Below, piece after piece: positions 1 through 7,882 of a stretch of 59,245 nt of DNA. Source of the stretch: Myxococcales bacterium (GTDB lineage: Bacteria > Myxococcota_A > UBA9042); the NCBI GenBank assembly GCA_009692465.1, contig SHZD01000008.1, positions 1-59,245 of the forward strand, given 5' to 3'. A program made the translations under genes and the position numbers. Each line of letters starts with the position of its first letter. Position 1 is the stretch's first letter. Under the pieces are notes generated by a model. That model had not been told where the DNA came from, searched no databases, and was given only the letters and a program-made list of their open reading frames with translations.

Positions 1-508
1 TGAGCGGTTGGCGCAAAATGCACTGCCGAGCGGCTCAGTGGTCCACACCAGAATTGAGGTACGCGATCCGTGGGTCGCTCGCGTGCTGAGCCCCCACAAG
101 GCAGTGGCGTAAATATTGAGAAAATCGAACCCGGATCTCGTGGGTCCGATGCAGCCCGGTCGCCGCCTCGGCGACGCGCCCAGCCTGAGCAATGCCGCCA
201 AGTCGACGTCACCAGTGGCAGGCAAGCGTCTTGTGCGAGGCGACCGTCTTGTGCGAGGCAAGCGTCTTGTGCGAGGCAAGCGTCTTGTGCGAGGCGACCG
301 TCTTGTGCGAGGCGACCGTCTTGTGCGAGGCGATCGTCTTGTGCGAGGCAAGCGTCCGGGCCAGGTGATTCATCCTAAATAAATAGGCTAGGTTAACCAG
401 TCATCATAGGGTTATGGAGTTTGCGATAGCCCTGGCAGTCATGTTGCTTGGCAATGGGTCCGCGTGTAGCACTGGCCAATCGTGAAATTGGCCGTGAAAT
501 TAAGACGT
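1..508. other. Gene-poor left edge with hairpin and tandem array
   Basis: No gene can be supported here. The stretch holds a perfect 7-bp hairpin at 159-175 (GTCGCCG, loop cct, CGGCGAC) and the 18-bp tandem array described separately. Bases 357-508 lead to the 3' end of the permease gene on the minus strand and show nothing recognisable. Open frames run through the array because its unit is a multiple of three, which does not by itself show coding. Confidence 0.6.
223..356 (+). repeat. 18-bp tandem repeat, 7 full copies plus a partial one
   Basis: Seven consecutive 18-bp units (223-348) and eight bases of an eighth have the form c-[ga/aa]-[c/t/g]-cgtcttgtgcgagg. The units differ only in the two or three bases that separate cgaccgtc, caagcgtc and cgatcgtc. 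Because 18 is a multiple of three, every frame stays open. One frame, opening with TTG at 116, reads as the basic hexapeptide R-L-V-R-G-D/K repeated. The variants alternate, which suggests unequal crossing-over or slippage of two ancestral units. Confidence 0.9.
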
Positions 509-1762
509 TCACGTTCGACTCGCTGTGGGCACCGGCACTGCTGAATCTGGCACTGGTGTCGCCGAATCTGGCGTCGGCGGGCGGACATCCGCAACCGAGC
601 GCTGAGCCAGAAAAGTAATGGAACGACGGTAGCGATCAACAGCTTCCAACAGCAGGATTCGTCCGCACGCTAGCAACGGCACCGCCAGCAACACTCCAAT
701 TACGCCGAAAAGTTCACCAAATGCAATGATGCCGAGCAAGACTGCAAGGGGGGACAGACCGACGCGATTGCCGATGACTTGCGGGGTGATGAACAGCATG
801 TCGGCGGCGTAGAATACCGCAAACGCCACGATTTGACTTACCATTTCCCAAGTCGGTGCCCCGCTGAGGAACTGCAGCGCGACAGTCAGAGCGACTCCCG
901 TTAGCACTCCTACATAGGGCACCAGATAGATCACGGCGGCCATTGGGCCCATCACCAACCAAAACGGGACGTTGAGCGCGGCCATCGTCGCCGTCAACCA
1001 CGTAATTGCCAGGGCCAGTAGCAACATTTGACCGCGCACAAAGCCGGCCATCACATCGTCAATGCGGCGCACTACGCGGGTCACTTCGCTCAAGTGGCGA
1101 CGTGGCACCAGATCGGCAGCGATGCGAACCGTACGCTCATAATCGTCGAGTAGGAAAAACGCGGCGACGACCACCAAAAGCAGCTTGCCCAGAGCCAAAA
1201 GCACATCGCGCGCGCTCGACAACACCGCCGTCACCAGAGACTGCGCCGGGCCGATCAGCTCCCGCGCCGCCGCTTGCACCATGCCGGACAGATCCTGGTA
1301 GGGCACCAAGTCAGTCACTTTTTGGCCCAAATTTGCTTGCGTCCAAGGGTCGATGCGCAGCAGGTAGTTGTACAGCCGCGCGGGCGCATGCTGGCTGGCA
1401 CGGATGAACTGCTCGCCCATCGACGGCAACACCACGGCAACAAAAAACGCCAACAGTGCCGCTACCAGCAGCACCGGGACGGTCAGAGCCAAGATCGGCG
1501 GCACTCGCCAGCGATTCAGGCGCAAAACCAAAGGATTGAGGGCATAAGCGACGAAAAAGCCAATCAGAATTGGGGCGGTAACCACTCGCAGTCGCGAAAT
1601 CAGCCACAGCGCGCCGACTAGCGAGCCACCTAAGACCAAGGTCTTGAAAAACAACGGTTGCCAGCCAAAGGGCACCCGTGCGAGTGGCGGCTCTGGCAGC
1701 GGCGTTGGCAGCGGCAAAGTCGGCTGCAGATCGGACGGCGGGTGGTCGACAGGCTCGGTCAT
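509..1762 (-). CDS. AI-2E family transporter (PerM-like permease)
   Basis: This is a 417-aa multi-pass membrane protein of the AI-2E transporter / PerM family (PF01594). The family has been proposed to export autoinducer-2 or other small molecules, or to act as Na+/H+ antiporters, and the true substrate cannot be read here. The family pattern is present: an N-terminal pair of helices around residues 35-90, a long soluble segment (about 110-180), then several helices including LLLVVVAAFFLLDDYER and a C-terminal helix ending LLAVPLLACGRILLLE. The last 30 residues form a Pro/Ser/Val-rich tail with a PDSA-V/T-PVP repeat. I chose the start at MTEPVDH, because the upstream frame runs antisense through the start of the divergently transcribed neighbour; 48 bp separate the two starts. 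Confidence 0.85.
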   Translation of the reverse strand: MTEPVDHPPSDLQPTLPLPTPLPEPPLARVPFGWQPLFFKTLVLGGSLVGALWLISRLRVVTAPILIGFFVAYALNPLVLRLNRWRVPPILALTVPVLLVAALLAFFVAVVLPSMGEQFIRASQHAPARLYNYLLRIDPWTQANLGQKVTDLVPYQDLSGMVQAAARELIGPAQSLVTAVLSSARDVLLALGKLLLVVVAAFFLLDDYERTVRIAADLVPRRHLSEVTRVVRRIDDVMAGFVRGQMLLLALAITWLTATMAALNVPFWLVMGPMAAVIYLVPYVGVLTGVALTVALQFLSGAPTWEMVSQIVAFAVFYAADMLFITPQVIGNRVGLSPLAVLLGIIAFGELFGVIGVLLAVPLLACGRILLLEAVDRYRRSITFLAQRSVADVRPPTPDSATPVPDSAVPVPTASRT

Positions 1763-1810
1763 GGCATACTGGGTGCCGCGAGTAGGGAACTCGCCAGCGG
1801 TACCATAACG

Positions 1811-2881
1811 GTGGATTGGCAAGTTGTCAGGCTTTTTGGCCAAATTGCGTTGTCGTGCGCTTTGACGCTCGTTTTGGTGCTCCCGGTGCAGGCACAGCCT
1901 GCCAAACAGCCTGCGGACGTCCTGACCACTTTGGTGCCCGATCCCTTGGCGAATAGGGTGCCAAGGCTGGAAAAACTCTGTGATTTTGCAGCCATTGCCG
2001 CCCAACTTCAGAGCCTGCCGGTGGCTGATGATCCCGTTTTTCGGCAACCCACAGCGCAGAAAAAGGCAGAACTAGGCAAGATTCGAAAGGAAATCTTGGA
2101 CGGCCATGGCGTTGGCTTGACTCTGGCGCAGTTGTTGGCTGGACCAGAGGGGCCGACTTTGGCGCGACTGGCCTTGCAGGACAAAGATCCGCGGGTGGCG
2201 CTGGCGGCGGTTCAGGCCGCAGTGACGCTGGCGCGACAGCATCCGCGCCTGTTTGCCTTCTTGCCGACTCTGGATGCCAAAGCGCCGTCTGCACTGGCGT
2301 TGGCGATGATTGACTTCGATTTTGCCACCGGTTGCGATACGCCAGTGTTGTTTGCTCTGGATGCGCTGGCCCATCCCGATATCAAGGTCGTGGCTGCGGT
2401 TCTCGATCGCACCTTGGCGTTGGCCAGCCACACTCGGCAGTCGGCGGCGCTAAATCGGGTGGTGGATTGGTTGCGCAACGGCAAGGGGCCATCTGCGCTG
2501 CGAGTTCATGCCGCTCGCCAGCTTGGCAACGCCGGCTATTTGGCGCTGTTGCCCCTGTGGGCGGCGCTAGCCTCCGATCGCGATGCTCAAGTCGGGCTAG
2601 AGGCGATTGTGGCTCAGGCCAGGCTGTTGGCGATTGCGGTCGCGCCCAAGGTCTTGACTTTGCTGGGCGATTCTCGACCGGCCTACCAGATTGCTGGCCT
2701 GCGCGCGGCGGCATTTAGCCTGGCCTTGGACAGCCAGTCGGCGCACAATGCACTGAAAAATTTTGAGAAATCCAAAAATGCGTGGCGTGACCCGGCTTCG
2801 GGCCAGACCGTGCAGGTGGCTGTAGTGGCCGCGCGGGTGTTGGCTACGCTGCAATTGCGCTTAGGAACTGTCCTCAACTAA
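1811..2881 (+). CDS. Secreted HEAT-like repeat protein
   Basis: The product is about 356 aa. The likely start is the in-frame GTG at 1811, since it places a good Sec signal peptide at the N-terminus (hydrophobic run ending LPVQAQPA) and leaves room for the divergent permease gene. The rest is alpha-helical, with leucine/alanine-rich repeats of roughly 35-40 residues (for example DKDPRVALAAVQAAVTLAR and LRVHAARQLGNAGYLALLPL), as in HEAT/armadillo scaffolds, so a periplasmic protein-binding role is plausible. No catalytic motif is visible. The last six codons and the TAA stop lie inside the left terminus of a family B repeat, so the natural C-terminus may have been altered by that element. No closer family recognised. 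Confidence 0.7.
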   Translation: MDWQVVRLFGQIALSCALTLVLVLPVQAQPAKQPADVLTTLVPDPLANRVPRLEKLCDFAAIAAQLQSLPVADDPVFRQPTAQKKAELGKIRKEILDGHGVGLTLAQLLAGPEGPTLARLALQDKDPRVALAAVQAAVTLARQHPRLFAFLPTLDAKAPSALALAMIDFDFATGCDTPVLFALDALAHPDIKVVAAVLDRTLALASHTRQSAALNRVVDWLRNGKGPSALRVHAARQLGNAGYLALLPLWAALASDRDAQVGLEAIVAQARLLAIAVAPKVLTLLGDSRPAYQIAGLRAAAFSLALDSQSAHNALKNFEKSKNAWRDPASGQTVQVAVVAARVLATLQLRLGTVLN

Positions 2882-3000
2882 CTCGATCGATCTGGGCAAC
2901 ACAGGAGCGCCGAGTCGGCCTTTCAGGACGCGAGCTTAGCGACCAACAAAGCAAGCAAACGCAACCAATCCCACCATGACTTATTCTGGGACAGTTCCTT
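2862..3000 (-). repeat. Family B element, copy B1 (complete, inverted termini)
   Basis: This is an intergenic element of about 140 bp bounded by inverted copies of aggaactgtcc (left 2863-2873, right end ttctgggacagttcctt). Its core, read on the minus strand, is ggtcgctaagctcgcg, a small hairpin, then ggccgactcggcgctcct. The same core recurs at 4.5, 53.3, 54.4 and 58.6 kb. The left terminus lies inside the 3' end of the HEAT-like gene. Bases 3001-3128 beyond it show no further feature. Confidence 0.85.
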
Positions 3001-3128
3001 CGGCAGTGGCGTGCCGACCGGTTAGCACGCGGCCAAGGAGGGGCTATTCAAGCTTTGCCGTGACCAAGGCTGTCACACGCTGAGGTGGGCCCACGGAACG
3101 CGCCCTGTCGCCGCCGTACTGGGCGCGA

Positions 3129-4298
3129 TCAATCTTTGGACATTGAACAAAACTGCTCGTAATCAATCAATTCCGTGATCGATGGCTGCTCACCACACAA
3201 GGGGCACTGGGGATCGCGGCGAATCTTTAAGTCGCGAAACTTCATCTGCAACGCGTCAAAAGTGAGCAGGCGGCCGACCAATGGCTGGCCGATGCCCAGC
3301 GCCAGCTTGACCACTTCAATGGCTTGGGCGACCCCGACGATCCCCGGTAACACGCCCAACACGCCTGCCTCTGCGCAACTGGGTGCCATCCCCGGCGGCG
3401 GCGGTTCGGGGTACAAGCACCGATAGCACGGTCCAGCGTTGCCCGGTTTGAAGACGGTGACTTGGCCCTCAAAACGAAAAATCGAGCCGTGTACGTTAGT
3501 TTTGCCCAACATGTAGCAGGCGTCGTTGACCAAATAGCGCGTTGGGAAATTGTCGCATCCATCGACGACAATGTCGTAGTCCTTGAACAACTCCAGCACG
3601 TTAGATGAATCAATGCGCATCGGATAGGTGTTGATGGTGATATCGGAGTTGATCCCGCGCAGCATCTTGAGCGCCGACTCCACTTTGGGCATGCCAACGC
3701 GGTCTTCGGTGTGCAAGATTTGCCGTTGTAAATTCGACATATCCACGGCATCACCGTCGACAATGCCAAGGGTGCCGATGCCCGCGGCGGCCAAATAGAC
3801 CGCAGCTGGCGAGCCCAAACCGCCGGCGCCGATCAGCAATACTTTGGCGTCCAACAACTTGAGTTGGCCCTCCTCACCCACTTCTGGCATGAGCAAGTGG
3901 CGCGAATAGCGCGCCGTTTGGCTTTGGGTCAACGATTTTCGGGTTTTGACAGGCAACCCGGCGCGGGCCCAGCGGGTGAAACCGCCGGCCATCGACACCA
4001 CGTTGGTGTAGCCCATGTCCTGCAGCGAAGACGCCGCCATCGCCGAGCGCACGCCGCCGGCACAGTAGACCACGATGGGCGCGTCTGGAGCGGCTGCTAC
4101 GCTCGCAATCTTGGCCTCAAGGTGCCCCCTGCCGAGCAAGTGGGCGGTGGGCACGAAGCCGTTTTCGATTTCGTCGCGTTCGCGGACGTCGACCAGCACC
4201 ATCGGCAGCGCCGCATTGAGGTTCGCCGCGACGGTTTCTGGAGTAATTTCACGAATTTTAGCCTTGACGCGGGCAAGATGGTCTTGAAACGAGGTCAT
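3129..4298 (-). CDS. Rhodanese-MoeB/ThiF fusion (sulfur-carrier adenylyltransferase)
   Basis: This 389-aa protein activates the C-terminal glycine of a ubiquitin-like sulfur carrier (MoaD/ThiS type) by adenylation and probably supplies sulfur. Residues about 5-115 are a rhodanese domain with the active-site loop CAGGVRS (Cys79). Residues about 125-380 are a ThiF/MoeB E1-like domain with nucleotide loop GAGGLGS (157-163), DGDAVDMSNLQRQ, a conserved Cys308 in APSCAEAG, and zinc pairs CYRC (291/294) and CPLC (365/368). In MOCS3/MoeZ-type enzymes the rhodanese is C-terminal, and here it comes first. MTSFQ was taken as the start; an in-frame ATG two codons upstream is equally possible. It probably serves molybdopterin, thiamine or cysteine synthesis, and no carrier gene is adjacent. 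Confidence 0.85.
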   Translation of the reverse strand: MTSFQDHLARVKAKIREITPETVAANLNAALPMVLVDVRERDEIENGFVPTAHLLGRGHLEAKIASVAAAPDAPIVVYCAGGVRSAMAASSLQDMGYTNVVSMAGGFTRWARAGLPVKTRKSLTQSQTARYSRHLLMPEVGEEGQLKLLDAKVLLIGAGGLGSPAAVYLAAAGIGTLGIVDGDAVDMSNLQRQILHTEDRVGMPKVESALKMLRGINSDITINTYPMRIDSSNVLELFKDYDIVVDGCDNFPTRYLVNDACYMLGKTNVHGSIFRFEGQVTVFKPGNAGPCYRCLYPEPPPPGMAPSCAEAGVLGVLPGIVGVAQAIEVVKLALGIGQPLVGRLLTFDALQMKFRDLKIRRDPQCPLCGEQPSITELIDYEQFCSMSKD

Positions 4299-4493
4299 GA
4301 ACATACCGGCAGCCGCGCGATGCGGCGGGAAAAGCAAGATAGTTGCAAATGAGTTTGGCGCAACACCTTGGGTCTACCTGTTCAACTGGCAGCGTCCTCT
4401 CCGCCAAGTAAGCAGTGGGACCGCGCGTAAATGCGACCAGAATTTGCACCGGCTCTGAGGCACTGCCCGTAAATTACGCGATCGGCCAGCGAT

Positions 4494-4592
4494 AGGAACG
4501 AAGCGTCGAGTCGGCTTGCAAGCCGCGAGTTAGCGACCCACATCGCAGGCAAACGGAACCAGTCCCAGAATCATTGATTCTGGAACAGTTTT
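4494..4592 (-). repeat. Family B element, copy B2
   Basis: Read on the minus strand this begins four bases after the methyltransferase stop codon, with taaaaactgttccagaa, a variant of the family B terminus. It continues with a perfect 9-bp hairpin (CCAGAATCA / TGATTCTGG) and the core gtgggtcgctaactcgcg-gcttgcaagc-cgactcg. The small core hairpin (GCTTGCAAGC) differs in sequence from other copies but still pairs. The remaining bases 4299-4493 show nothing recognisable. Confidence 0.8.
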
Positions 4593-4595
4593 TAA

Positions 4596-5336
4596 CTAGC
4601 TAGGCTTGTGGGCCAAAGCAATGACACTTCGATGCGGAAATCCGACCGTCACGGTCAGCGCCGCGACGACCACCGCCTTAGCCCGTTGCCATGGCGACCG
4701 CCCAAAGGTGCCTTGGCTGCTGTAAAAACGCTCGGCCTTGACGAAACCTGCCTTGCGCAGTGCGGTCGTCATCCGCCTCCAGCCCATGCCACGCTCCGTG
4801 GTGCCATAGTGTTTGCGATCATGGCGCGCCGACGGCCCAAATTCGTGAAACCAATCCGGCTCCACCAATAAGAGAGAGCCCTGTGGCCGTAATGCCTTGA
4901 AACAATGCTGCAATACCGCTACTTCGTCCTGACAATGGTGCAAGGCGTCAAAGATCAACACGCTGTCGAAATCGTGGCCCACATCAAAGCCGGCTTGCAT
5001 GTCCGCTTCGCGAAAATCAACGGACACGCCGACTCTGGCGGCATTCTCCTGGGCAATCGTCAGCATATCCGACGACAGATCCGTCGCCGTCACCTGCAAA
5101 CCGCGCGCGGCCAAAAAGATCGACGTCCAACCGGGCCCGCAGCCCAAATCGAGCACCCGCGGTCCGAACGGTCGGTGAGCCAACACCTCGGTAACCGCGC
5201 CCCAAGTCTGCACGAAACTGGGGTCGACAAAGCCTTTGCTGCGCAAGTGATGGCTAAACGCGTCGCCGCCAATTGCGGTTGCATTGCGCACATACGCGCG
5301 CTCTTGCTCGGCAGTCTGGCTGGGGGCGGCGGACAT
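4596..5336 (-). CDS. Class I SAM-dependent methyltransferase
   Basis: This 246-aa protein has a Rossmann-fold methyltransferase domain. Motif I is VLDLGCGPG (61-69), followed by an acidic residue in VTATDLSS, the motif IV region FDSVLIFDALHHC, and LRPQGSLLLVEPDW. It transfers a methyl group from S-adenosylmethionine, but the acceptor cannot be inferred. The C-terminal Trp/Arg-rich segment (GMGWRRMTTALRKAGF) is common in methyltransferase_11/23-like enzymes. The frame extends upstream into repeat A1, so MSAAPS, the first Met outside the repeat, is taken as the start. Copy A1 begins 11 bp upstream of it and a family B element follows its stop, so the gene lies between two dispersed repeats. Confidence 0.8.
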   Translation of the reverse strand: MSAAPSQTAEQERAYVRNATAIGGDAFSHHLRSKGFVDPSFVQTWGAVTEVLAHRPFGPRVLDLGCGPGWTSIFLAARGLQVTATDLSSDMLTIAQENAARVGVSVDFREADMQAGFDVGHDFDSVLIFDALHHCQDEVAVLQHCFKALRPQGSLLLVEPDWFHEFGPSARHDRKHYGTTERGMGWRRMTTALRKAGFVKAERFYSSQGTFGRSPWQRAKAVVVAALTVTVGFPHRSVIALAHKPS

Positions 5337-5347
5337 CGGATTCCTTA

Positions 5348-5567
5348 CTAGGAGCCTGTCGGAAATCAATCGTTTATAAAGTGTCTATCCGGTTATACAC
5401 AATGAATCTATTACGATCCGCCAGTCTCCTAGCTTCTCAGATATTCTCAACTGTCCAAGAACTGCCCGGAGAACTGGCCCAATCAAATTCGTGCAGTTTT
5501 GGACAGTTGCCGCCGTCTAGCCAGACGGCGCTTGGAGCGAGTCGGAATACTCCGACACGCTCCTAGC
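5348..5567 (+). repeat. Family A element, copy A1 (four stem-loops)
   Basis: This 220-bp element lies between the divergent methyltransferase and argF genes. Stem-loop 1 (5348-5432) is closed by ctaggagcctgtcgga and tccgccagtctcctag. Stem-loop 2 pairs aactgtccaagaactgc with gcagttttggacagtt and has a longer loop than the other copies. Stem-loop 3 is gccgtct-agcc-agacggc. Stem-loop 4 is built on ggagcgagtcgga / tccgacacgctcc. TTATACACA occurs at 5393-5401 in loop 1. Bases 5568-5710 up to argF show no clear site. Confidence 0.9.
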
Positions 5568-5710
5568 TCGGGCAGCAGGGCGACGCAGTGTAAGCGCAAA
5601 CTAGCCGGAGCAAAATCGTAAGCGACCTTGACCGCGACGCGCAAACCGGCGACAAACCGCGGCCAGCTTCGCCGTTCTGCAGGCTGGCTCAATTCTGCCA
5701 ACCGTGGACT

Positions 5711-6667
5711 ATGCCGATGGCTTTCAAGCACTTTCTTTCCGTAGCTGACCTCAGCGTTGATCAGGCGCGCGACGTGTTGCTGCTCGCCAACGACGTCAAG
5801 GTCAATCCGGGGCGCTACCGCAGTGCGCTTGCTGGTCAGACGTTGGCCATGATTTTTCAAAAGAAGTCGACGCGCACGCGGGTGTCTTTCGAAGTCGGGA
5901 CTTATCAATTGGGCGGCCACGCGCTGTTTCTGAGCAGTGCTGACATTCAGATCGGCCGTGGTGAAACGATCGCCGACACTGCACGGGTCCTGTCGCGCTA
6001 CTGCAACGGCATCATGGCTCGCGTGTATGGTCATGAAACAATACTGGAATTGGCACAGTGGTCGCAAGTCCCCGTGATCAACGGCCTGTCGGACTTGGAG
6101 CATCCGTGTCAAACCATGTGTGATGCCCAGACGCTGGTTGAGAGGTGGAGCCCGGCCGGGACTTTTGACCCCGATGTGGTGCGCGGCAAGACCCTTGTTT
6201 ACGTCGGTGACGGCAACAACATGGCGCATTCTTTGATGGATACTGGCGCCGTGCTCGGGATGAACGTCACGATCGTCGCGCCGCACGGGTACTGGCCAGA
6301 TCCAAATATCGTCGGTCGCTGCCAGGCCTTGGGTAAACAGACCGGGGCGCGCATTGCGATCACCGACGACACCGTCGAGGGTGTCCGCGATGCGGATTGC
6401 ATTTACACCGACGTCTGGGCGTCCATGGGCCAAGAAGACGAGCACGCCAAGCGTCTGAAGGATTTCAACGGCTTTATCGTCGATGAGCAGATGATGGCGC
6501 GCGCGAATTCAGATTGTGTGTTCATGCATTGCTTGCCCGCTCACCGGGGCGAAGAAGTGAGTGCGCCGGTGTGCGACGGGCCGCAGTCGATCATTTTCGA
6601 TCAGGCAGAAAATCGCCTCCATGTCCAAAAAGCCTTGATGATTCGGCTGATGGGTCAGGGCGCATAA
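5711..6667 (+). CDS. argF: Ornithine carbamoyltransferase
   Basis: The product is 318 aa (316 from the second Met). It catalyses carbamoyl phosphate + L-ornithine to L-citrulline in cytosolic arginine synthesis. Diagnostic motifs are the carbamoyl-phosphate loop STRTR (53-57), HPCQ (131-134), GDGNNMAHS and the ornithine-binding HCLPAHRGEE near the C-terminus. Length and motif order match anabolic OTCases. No good ribosome-binding site precedes either ATG, so the exact start is open. The next gene starts on the base after the TAA, so the two are probably co-translated. No other arginine gene is in the window. Confidence 0.95.
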   Translation: MPMAFKHFLSVADLSVDQARDVLLLANDVKVNPGRYRSALAGQTLAMIFQKKSTRTRVSFEVGTYQLGGHALFLSSADIQIGRGETIADTARVLSRYCNGIMARVYGHETILELAQWSQVPVINGLSDLEHPCQTMCDAQTLVERWSPAGTFDPDVVRGKTLVYVGDGNNMAHSLMDTGAVLGMNVTIVAPHGYWPDPNIVGRCQALGKQTGARIAITDDTVEGVRDADCIYTDVWASMGQEDEHAKRLKDFNGFIVDEQMMARANSDCVFMHCLPAHRGEEVSAPVCDGPQSIIFDQAENRLHVQKALMIRLMGQGA

Positions 6668-7741
6668 ATGCTGCGCTGGGTTCTGGTTGCGACGCTGGCC
6701 ACGGTCGCGTGTCGACGGCCGGATGATGCGCCGGTGCGTATCGCCCAACCCCAAGTGGCCGTGGTTGACGACCCGGTCGTGGCAGAAATCGACTTTGAAA
6801 AACTGCATTTGTCGCAACTGGAAGCGCGGCTGCGCCAACTCAAGGGGCAGCCCGAGTGGGAGGTGCGCGCGCTGGCTTTGGCGGCCTCAGATGTGCTGGT
6901 TGTGCGTGAAATGAAAGTGGTGAATCAAGCGCAGTTGCTCACAGAGACGACAGATCAGGCGGCCGATCGCTTTGTGGCGGCAGTATGGAACGAGAACCGT
7001 GGTTGCTCCCTGACCGCAGCTGAGTTGCGCTTGGCGTACATGCAAAACTTGGCGCGCTACAAACATCCGCCAAGTTGGACAGTATGGCAAGTGCAATCGC
7101 GTTGTTGCGAGACGCCGCCCTGTGACGTGATCATCAACGAAGCCTGTCTGGCACTCCAGCGACCCAGGTTGCGGGTGCTCGCCGATGAACTGCGTGTAAG
7201 TTTTGCCAAATTGCCTGAACTGGGGCTTGCCGCCGACGCCACGCTGGCCCGGATGGCTGACTCACCGCTGCGGCACAAGCACTTGCCGCAGGTCGAGGAA
7301 AAAGCCGCAGAATTACAAGCATCTGGCGCCAAAGTCCAGTTGTTGCGCTATATGTTTTGGCAGCGCGATGTCGCGGGATTTGAAAAAGCAGCGTTTCGCC
7401 GCGCCGATCCGGCGGTTGAAGCCGCGGTCAAGGCGGCCAAAATCGGCGCCGTGCTCGGACCACTCGATGGCGAACACGAGGTGATCGTTGCGGTGCTGGC
7501 GGCTAGACAACCGTTGGCACTGGGCTTGCCCAAGGATGTTTCAGACAGTGCAGATCCGCTGGTCATTGAAACTCAGCGTGAATTGCGGTCACAATTGTGC
7601 GAAGAAGCAGCAGGACGCGAGCGCCAAAATTATCGCGAACAATTGCTGGCGGGAGCGCTGCTCAAGTGGAACGAAGCCGCCCTTAAAGGCCGAGTTTCGG
7701 AGCAAGCGCTACGCAAAATGGTCGAGGTGTCGAAGAAGTAG
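6668..7741 (+). CDS. Parvulin-like lipoprotein (PpiC/SurA type)
   Basis: This 357-aa protein has a short type II signal peptide with lipobox ATVAC (Cys15). The architecture resembles SurA/PpiC periplasmic foldases: helical N- and C-terminal parts around a rotamase-like stretch. That stretch runs from about residue 115 (ELRLAYMQNLARYKHPPSWT) to KIGAVLGPLDGEHEVIVAVLAARQP, the region that ends parvulin domains. It would be lipid-anchored in the periplasm, assisting folding or proline isomerisation. The domain is divergent, so catalytic activity is uncertain. The ATG abuts the argF stop codon (zero spacing), implying coupling with no obvious pathway link. Confidence 0.65.
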   Translation: MLRWVLVATLATVACRRPDDAPVRIAQPQVAVVDDPVVAEIDFEKLHLSQLEARLRQLKGQPEWEVRALALAASDVLVVREMKVVNQAQLLTETTDQAADRFVAAVWNENRGCSLTAAELRLAYMQNLARYKHPPSWTVWQVQSRCCETPPCDVIINEACLALQRPRLRVLADELRVSFAKLPELGLAADATLARMADSPLRHKHLPQVEEKAAELQASGAKVQLLRYMFWQRDVAGFEKAAFRRADPAVEAAVKAAKIGAVLGPLDGEHEVIVAVLAARQPLALGLPKDVSDSADPLVIETQRELRSQLCEEAAGRERQNYREQLLAGALLKWNEAALKGRVSEQALRKMVEVSKK

Positions 7742-7752
7742 GTGCGACCCCT

Positions 7753-7882
7753 GCCCGAAAAATTGGAGCTAAATCACTGCCCGAAAAACTGGAGCTAAAT
7801 CACTGCCCGAAAAACTGGAGCTAAATCACTGCCCGAAAAACTGGAGCTAAATCACTGCCGGATAAACTAGAGCTAATTCATC
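7753..7882 (+). repeat. 26-bp tandem repeat, five copies
   Basis: Five head-to-tail 26-bp units run from 7753 to 7882. Units 2-4 are identical, unit 1 differs by one base and unit 5 by several. Each contains gcccgaaaaactggagct followed by aaatcact. The array fills the space between two converging genes. Its last unit encodes the final three codons and the TAG stop of the mmsA gene on the minus strand. No hairpin was seen within the unit. Confidence 0.95.

Noticed and set aside
223..356. Possible CRISPR array
   Set aside because: Units are contiguous with no spacers and no cas genes are in the window.
116..382. 88-codon TTG-started frame through the 18-bp array
   Set aside because: The repeat unit keeps any frame open, and there is no ribosome-binding site or family match, so it is listed only as a repeat.
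5348..5567. Family A as an IS end or intact transposon
   Set aside because: No transposase frame lies within or beside any copy, so it can only be a non-autonomous element or structural repeat.
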